Shown here: piece by piece, positions 59,835 through 64,000 of the stretch
Layout: each line of letters starts with the position of its first letter
How positions within the stretch are numbered: the stretch's first letter is position 1
Assembly (NCBI RefSeq): GCF_001315985.1
Contig: NZ_BBBI01000006.1
Span: forward strand, 1 to 64,000
DNA: 64,000 nucleotides
Source of the DNA: Vulcanisaeta distributa JCM 11216
Lineage (GTDB): Archaea; Thermoproteota; Thermoprotei; Thermoproteales; Thermocladiaceae
Direction: 5' to 3'
Translations under genes and position numbers: made by a program
The notes under the pieces: generated by a model
Seen by the model: the letters and a program-made list of their open reading frames with translations, nothing else
Database searches by the model: none
Told to the model about the DNA's origin: nothing

Positions 59835-60287
59835 TTATTTAACCTCAGAAGTCCCTACGTGGTGACGCAACTTAACCACAACACCCCTGCCAACACTCAA
59901 CACCTCATCCTTAGAGAGCAGTAGCCTACCAACACCGAGGAACTCGCCATCCTCTGAGTAAATGGCTACCTCATCGCCGGGAACGGCATTCCTAATGTCA
60001 ATGACGAACCTAGCCATGACGCTCCTGCCCTGCTTCACGAATGGAGCGGCTTCCCTACTCACGATAACCACCTTATCGATTAACCGCGCACCCTCTAATG
60101 TCGGTAATGGACGGCCATCGCTAGCCCTAATCGTGAAGATAAGCTCATCACCCAGGTAAATTCTCCTTAAACCACCCGTCCTGCTAACCTCAATCTTAAA
60201 CTCACCACTTAATTTCTTTAGTATACTAGGTCCATAAATGTACGACAATACTCCCCCCCTGATTATGTCCCTAGTTAATTGATCCAT
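59835..60287 (-). CDS. PUA-domain RNA-binding protein
   Basis: 150 residues, intact. The C-terminal ~75 residues form a PUA domain: VSREAAPFVKQGRSVMARFV, VPGDEVAIYSEDGEFLGVGR. The N-terminal part (DIIRGGVLSYIYGPSILKKL) resembles the domain preceding PUA in archaeosine tRNA-guanine transglycosylase relatives. Likely tRNA or rRNA modification accessory. Upstream of TrpRS on the same strand with a 20-bp gap, so probably cotranscribed. Confidence 0.75.
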   Translation of the reverse strand: MDQLTRDIIRGGVLSYIYGPSILKKLSGEFKIEVSRTGGLRRIYLGDELIFTIRASDGRPLPTLEGARLIDKVVIVSREAAPFVKQGRSVMARFVIDIRNAVPGDEVAIYSEDGEFLGVGRLLLSKDEVLSVGRGVVVKLRHHVGTSEVK

Positions 60288-60338
60288 CCCTCCACACTTA
60301 AAGTAATGACTTAATTTTAAGGCTTAAGCATTGTCGCT

Positions 60339-60995
60339 GTGAGTTGGTATAACGATTTCGTAAGTAGATTAATACAGTGCAGGGCATGCCCAAGGCTAGT
60401 GAGTTATAGGGAGAGTGTTAAGCCACTGCCGAGGTTTATGGATGATAATTACTGGAGGAGACCGGTACCGCCATGGGGTGACCTGGGTAATGCTAGGATA
60501 ATGATCGTTGGGTTAGCGCCGGCTGCGCATGGTGGTAATAGGACTGGGCGTATGTTCACTGGGGGGGATAGCAGTGCTCAATTCCTGTTTAGGGCCTTAT
60601 ACGAGGCTGGCTTGTCTAATAAGCCCTATAGTATTTCCAGGGATGATGGTGTTGCTGTTAGGTGCGTGTACATAACGTCAGTCGTTAAGTGCGCACCGCC
60701 AGACAACAGGCCAAATAATGAGGAGATTCACACCTGCGTGAACAATTGGTTTAGGTATGAACTTGTTCGTGTCATGCCGAGGGCGATAATTGCCCTTGGA
60801 CACATAGCGTTTCTCGGCATTAAACTGGCCCTTGGTATTAGGGCTGAGTTTAGGCATGGTGGTTACATTGATTTTAATGGAGTTAGGATATTCATGAGTT
60901 ATCACCCAAGCCCAAGGAATACTAATACTGGTAGGTTGAGGATTGAGGATTTAGTGAGTATTTTGAGGATGGCCATGGAACACGCAGGTTGTTGA
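60339..60995 (+). CDS. Uracil-DNA glycosylase, family 5 (UDGb)
   Basis: 218 residues, intact from GTG 60339. Removes uracil and other deaminated bases from DNA, important at high temperature. Fe-S cysteines begin with CRACPRLVSYRE; motif 1 GLAPAAHGGNRTGRMFTGGD (family FTGD, one Gly extra at a G7 run); VVKCAPPDNRP; and SYHPSPRNTNTGR. The SYHPSPR(N/Q) motif near the C-terminus is diagnostic. Its stop directly abuts the stop of the convergent acyl-CoA dehydrogenase gene. Confidence 0.92.
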   Translation: MSWYNDFVSRLIQCRACPRLVSYRESVKPLPRFMDDNYWRRPVPPWGDLGNARIMIVGLAPAAHGGNRTGRMFTGGDSSAQFLFRALYEAGLSNKPYSISRDDGVAVRCVYITSVVKCAPPDNRPNNEEIHTCVNNWFRYELVRVMPRAIIALGHIAFLGIKLALGIRAEFRHGGYIDFNGVRIFMSYHPSPRNTNTGRLRIEDLVSILRMAMEHAGC

Positions 60996-62166
60996 TCAGC
61001 CTAGGTATTTACTTAACCACTTGTAAATAACCATCCTCTGGACCTCGTTTGTGCCCTCGCCAATCTCCATAAGCTTGGCGTCCCTGTAAATCCTGTTCAG
61101 CTTACTATTGCTCCAAACGCCATAGGCCCCCGGTTAATTGTACGGCCCTCCTAATCACATCCATGCCCAGGAGCACAGCCGTTAACTTAGCCATTGATGC
61201 GTGTGCGTAATAGTCCTCGTACTTACGGTCAAGGCGCAGCGCCGCATCGTATACGGTGGACCTAATGGTCTCTATATAAGCCATCATATCAGCCAATTGG
61301 AACTGAATCCACTCCAACTCACTTAGTGGCTGATCAAACGCCCTCCTATTCCTAACCCACTCAAGGGCTTCCGTGAGCGCTGTCTCAGCGAGGCCTAGGG
61401 TCACGGAGGCCACGGCAATTCTGCCCAGGTTCAGCGCCTCCATGGCTATTTTGAACCCCCCCTCATTAACCTTACCAACAACATCATCATCACCAACTAC
61501 GCAGTCATTAAATGTCAATTCGGATGTGCCCGTGCCTCTTATGCCCATGACGTGTATTGGGCTTGCCTCAATGCACTTATTCCTCCTTACTAGGAATGCC
61601 GTTATTGCCCTATGCCTGGCCTCCTTGGGCCCCGTCCTCGCGAACACTATGTATACATCGGCATAAAGCCCCCCCTGGGTAATCCACATCTTCTTCCCAT
61701 TGATTACCCACTCACCACCTCCTCTCAGCCCTTGTTTCTATGGCGGCAGCATCGCTGCCGCAACAAGGCTCACTGAGCGCAAATGAACCTATTAATTCAC
61801 CCCCCCTAGCCAGCTTAGGAGCTAATTCCTCCTTCATTTGCTTATTGCCATACGTATAGAACGCGTCCGTTACCAGGAACCCCCCCTGCACCTCAGTTAA
61901 TATTCCCATTGATCCACTATACCTCGATATAACCTCAATAGACAATGCTGTGCCCAGAACATCCATTCCATAACCACCATACTCCCTCGCAATATTGGGG
62001 CCAATACGCCATTCTTACCCAACTCCCTAATTACCTCGCGTGGGTAGTAATTCTCCCTATCTATTTTGTCAGCAACAGGCTCTATAAACCTCCTACTCAA
62101 CTCATCAACTAACTCAACGAACTTCTCGTGATCCTTCGTCAATGATGGGTGCCTTATCGGTATCAT
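60996..62166 (-). CDS. Acyl-CoA dehydrogenase 1 (frameshifts)
   Basis: FAD-dependent acyl-CoA dehydrogenase of fatty- or branched-acid oxidation. Seen: FALSEPCCGSDAAAIETRAE, VINGKKMWITQGG, FNDCVVGDDDVVGKVNEGGF, IAVASVTLGLAETALTEALE, RRAFDQPLSELEWIQFQLAD. The end reads YRDAKLMEIGEGTNEVQRMV. Frames change near 62000, 61720 and 61130. The catalytic base is expected in the C-terminal EGTNEVQ region but its identity was not checked. ATG 62166 overlaps the stop of the paralogue upstream by 4 nt (ATGA). About 390 residues. Confidence 0.87.
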
Positions 62167-63341
62167 AATTCTACCTCCGGTAGCCCCCCCCTTGTTAATA
62201 TTCTATGAATTACTATTTTCTGAACCTCATTCGTACCCTCGGCAATCTCGAGGACCTTGGCATCCCTGTAAGCCCTCTCGGAGAAGCTCTCCTTTGAGTA
62301 TCCGAAGCCACCGAGTATTTGAACGCCATCCCTCGCTATTTCAACGGCCATTTGTGCCGTGTATAGCTTGGCAATTGAGGCGTAGAGTACGAATGATGGG
62401 TCCTTATTATCATAAAGCCAGGCAGCCTTGTAAGTCACCGTCCTGCCAATCTCAAGCTTCGTCTTTATATCAGCTAACTGGAATTGAATCCACTCCCAAT
62501 CAATAAGCGGCTTACCAAATGCCGTCCTTGTCTTGGCCCACTCAAGGGCCTCATCAAGCACTCCCTGGGAAAGCCCAAGGGCTACCGCAGAAATGCCTAT
62601 CCTGGCTAGGTCCAGCGTGACCATGGCTATTTTGAACCCCCCCTCATTAACCTTACCAACAACATCATCATCACCAACCACACAATCATTGAACTTAACC
62701 TCAGCCTCGCCAGCACCCCCCCTCATACCCATCATCTCCAACTTACTAACCTCAACGCAATCACTTCTTCTCACGAGGAATGCCGTTACTGCCCTATGCC
62801 TGGCCTCCTTGGCCCCCCCGTCCTCGCGAAGAGTAGGTAAACGTCTGCATAGGCTCCCTGCGTTATCCAAATCTTTCTACCGTTTATTACCCACTCACCA
62901 CCCCCCCTCCTCTCAGCCCTAGTCTCGATAGCCGCGGCATCACTACCACAACAAGGCTCGGTGAGTGCGTACGATGCTACCCACTCACCGCTGGCTATCT
63001 TCGGCAGTACCTCCTCCCTCTGTTTGTTACTACCATACTTGAGCAACGCGTATACTATGTTATCATTTACTATCTCTGTTATGAAACCTAGGGTTGGGCT
63101 GTATCGACTCAACTCCTCAACAACCACAACACTACCCCTAAGGTCAATGCCTGGTCCACCGTATTCAGGCGGTGCAGATGGTGTTAGGAAGCCCTGCTTA
63201 GCAAGTTCCTTATTAGGTCCCTTGGATAGTAGTCCTCAAGATCCATTTTTCTGGCTAGGGGGGGACTATGTATCTCTCGGCAAACTCCTTGACACTGTTT
63301 CTAATGAGCTGGTGTTCCTCTGTAAGGAAGGGATCTGGCAT
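62163..63341 (-). CDS. Acyl-CoA dehydrogenase 2 (frameshifts)
   Basis: Paralogue of the downstream gene. From ATG 63341: MPDPFLTEEHQLIRNSVKEF, then after a G7 run on the plus strand (63258-63264) ARKMDLEDYYPRDLIR, FLTPSAPPEYGGPGIDLRGS, ALTEPCCGSDAAAIETRAER, then after a C7 run near 62813-62819 AKEARHRAVTAFLVRRSD, FNDCVVGDDDVVGKVNEGGF, FGYSKESFSERAYRDAKVLE, IAEGTNEVQKIVIHRIL. A 57-bp stretch is identical in DNA to gene 1. Likely acts with the acyl-CoA synthetase and thiolase elsewhere in the window. Confidence 0.87.
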
Positions 63342-63377
63342 ATAACTAAATAAAATCATTATATTAATAAGTATTAC

Positions 63378-63902
63378 TCATGTTAGTACTTTCTTAATCA
63401 AAAATATTATTAGTAATACTATGATTAATGAGATAGTGAATAACGAGAAATACCAGGCAAATATTAACGTAAATAAACCTGGATTAATACCGGCCTCCTT
63501 AATCATTGGGTTAATTACATTGAATACCGGCGAGTTGACGAGAACCCTCTCCATAATGTATGATAAATATATTATCAACAGGGATAACAATAGGGAATAG
63601 GGCTCAAGGGCTCCAACTAGTAGTAGATATAATACTATACTTATTATCAGTATAATCGTGTAATTTATTAAGAATGTAGATGGTATTAGAAAGCCCATGA
63701 CTATTAATAATGACGCATTGATTATGAAAATGTAATTACTATATGTGGGTTTATATGATATGATTATCATGGAGACCATGTTTATAATAATACCAAGAAG
63801 CGCCATGTCAGTATATTGCGTTAGTATCAACTCAAGTATTAGCCATACAACACCAACCAACATGTATAAGACGTAATTACTTAACTTGATCATAATAATC
63901 AC
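63378..63902 (-). CDS. Hydrophobic membrane protein of unknown function
   Basis: 174 residues, intact, about five to six transmembrane helices (YVLYMLVGVVWLILELILTQ, ALLGIIINMVSMIIISYK, IFIINASLLIVMGFLIP, TIILIISIVLYLLLVGALEP, LFTISLIIVLLIIFLIKK). Rich in Ile and Leu with A/T-rich codons. No family recognised. It might be a small permease or a structural membrane protein. Confidence 0.5.
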   Translation of the reverse strand: MIIMIKLSNYVLYMLVGVVWLILELILTQYTDMALLGIIINMVSMIIISYKPTYSNYIFIINASLLIVMGFLIPSTFLINYTIILIISIVLYLLLVGALEPYSLLLSLLIIYLSYIMERVLVNSPVFNVINPMIKEAGINPGLFTLIFAWYFSLFTISLIIVLLIIFLIKKVLT

Positions 63903-63910
63903 TGTTAAAA

Positions 63911-64000
63911 CTATTGATTGATTATATCGAAATTTAATAAGATAACTTTATTTCTACCACCAATATTATTAAGAACCTTATTCAATTCCTCAGTAAGTGG
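63911..64000 (-). CDS. C-terminal end of an unidentified gene (partial)
   Basis: An open frame enters from the right edge on the minus strand and ends at TAG (63911-63913). The 29 visible residues include PLTEELNKVLNNIGGRNKVI and end in FDIINQ. Too little is visible to identify it. Confidence 0.4.
   Translation of the reverse strand, partial: PLTEELNKVLNNIGGRNKVILLNFDIINQ

Overview
The window looks like chromosomal DNA of a hyperthermophilic crenarchaeon of the Thermoproteales (inference). PaREP1 and PaREP2 family genes, a type I-A CRISPR-Cas locus, an archaeal fructose-bisphosphate aldolase/phosphatase, an aCPSF1 ribonuclease, a mevalonate-pathway HMG-CoA reductase, intron-containing tRNA genes and TATA boxes about 25-30 nt before start codons all fit. 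The moderate G+C suggests the Vulcanisaeta/Caldivirga side of the order rather than Pyrobaculum, but this was not tested.

Layout. 1-14.2 kb is a complete type I-A CRISPR-Cas locus: adaptation genes csa1-cas1-cas2-cas4, array 1 (14 repeats, minus orientation), a divergent csa3 regulator, the interference operon csa5-cas7-cas5-cas3'-cas3''-cas8a-cas6, then array 2 (20 repeats, plus orientation). The two arrays share one repeat and have mirror-image leaders that face each other across the interference operon. 13.6-21.6 kb is an accessory stretch: PaREP1, an orphan gene, a membrane protein, an ABC ATPase relic, an SDR, a Rieske oxygenase, an archaeal ATPase, an aspartic protease, tRNA-Pro and a PaREP2 gene. 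21.6-36.7 kb carries dienelactone hydrolase, aCPSF1, a membrane-anchored GH15 glucoamylase, transporters, an acyl-CoA ligase, a KaiC-like ATPase and a divergent thiolase-DUF35 / HMG-CoA reductase cluster. 36.6-50.5 kb holds a DUF1998-type helicase with a zinc-ribbon neighbour, phosphohexomutase, nucleoside phosphorylase, an MFS transporter, PCMT, an aldehyde dehydrogenase with its DUF779 partner, and gluconate/galactonate dehydratase. 50.6-64 kb has a second MFS gene, PaREP1, tRNA-Thr, a two-gene ATPase unit, a cytosine-C5 methyltransferase, FBP aldolase/phosphatase, dipeptidase, TrpRS, a PUA protein, uracil-DNA glycosylase and two tandem acyl-CoA dehydrogenases.

Sequence quality dominates interpretation. 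Runs of exactly seven G or C are extremely common. Where a conserved motif or tRNA stem tells the true length, that length is usually four (five in a few cases): HMG-CoA reductase reads TGGDAMGMN for TGDAMGMN, uracil-DNA glycosylase reads FTGGD for FTGD, and the tRNA-Thr acceptor has seven G against four C. Runs of five or six often shift the frame. About 36 of about 62 genes are broken by 1-2 nt indels, including single-copy essential genes, so most breaks are probably sequence errors and not gene decay. I annotate such genes over their full reconstructed span and state where the frame changes.

How the genes work together. The cas genes form a full adaptive immune system, probably regulated by Csa3 through a 16-bp palindrome in the shared csa3/csa5 promoter. 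The metabolic genes fit sugar oxidation by an Entner-Doudoroff-type route, gluconeogenesis, fatty-acid or branched-acid activation and oxidation (ligase, two dehydrogenases, thiolase) and isoprenoid lipid synthesis.
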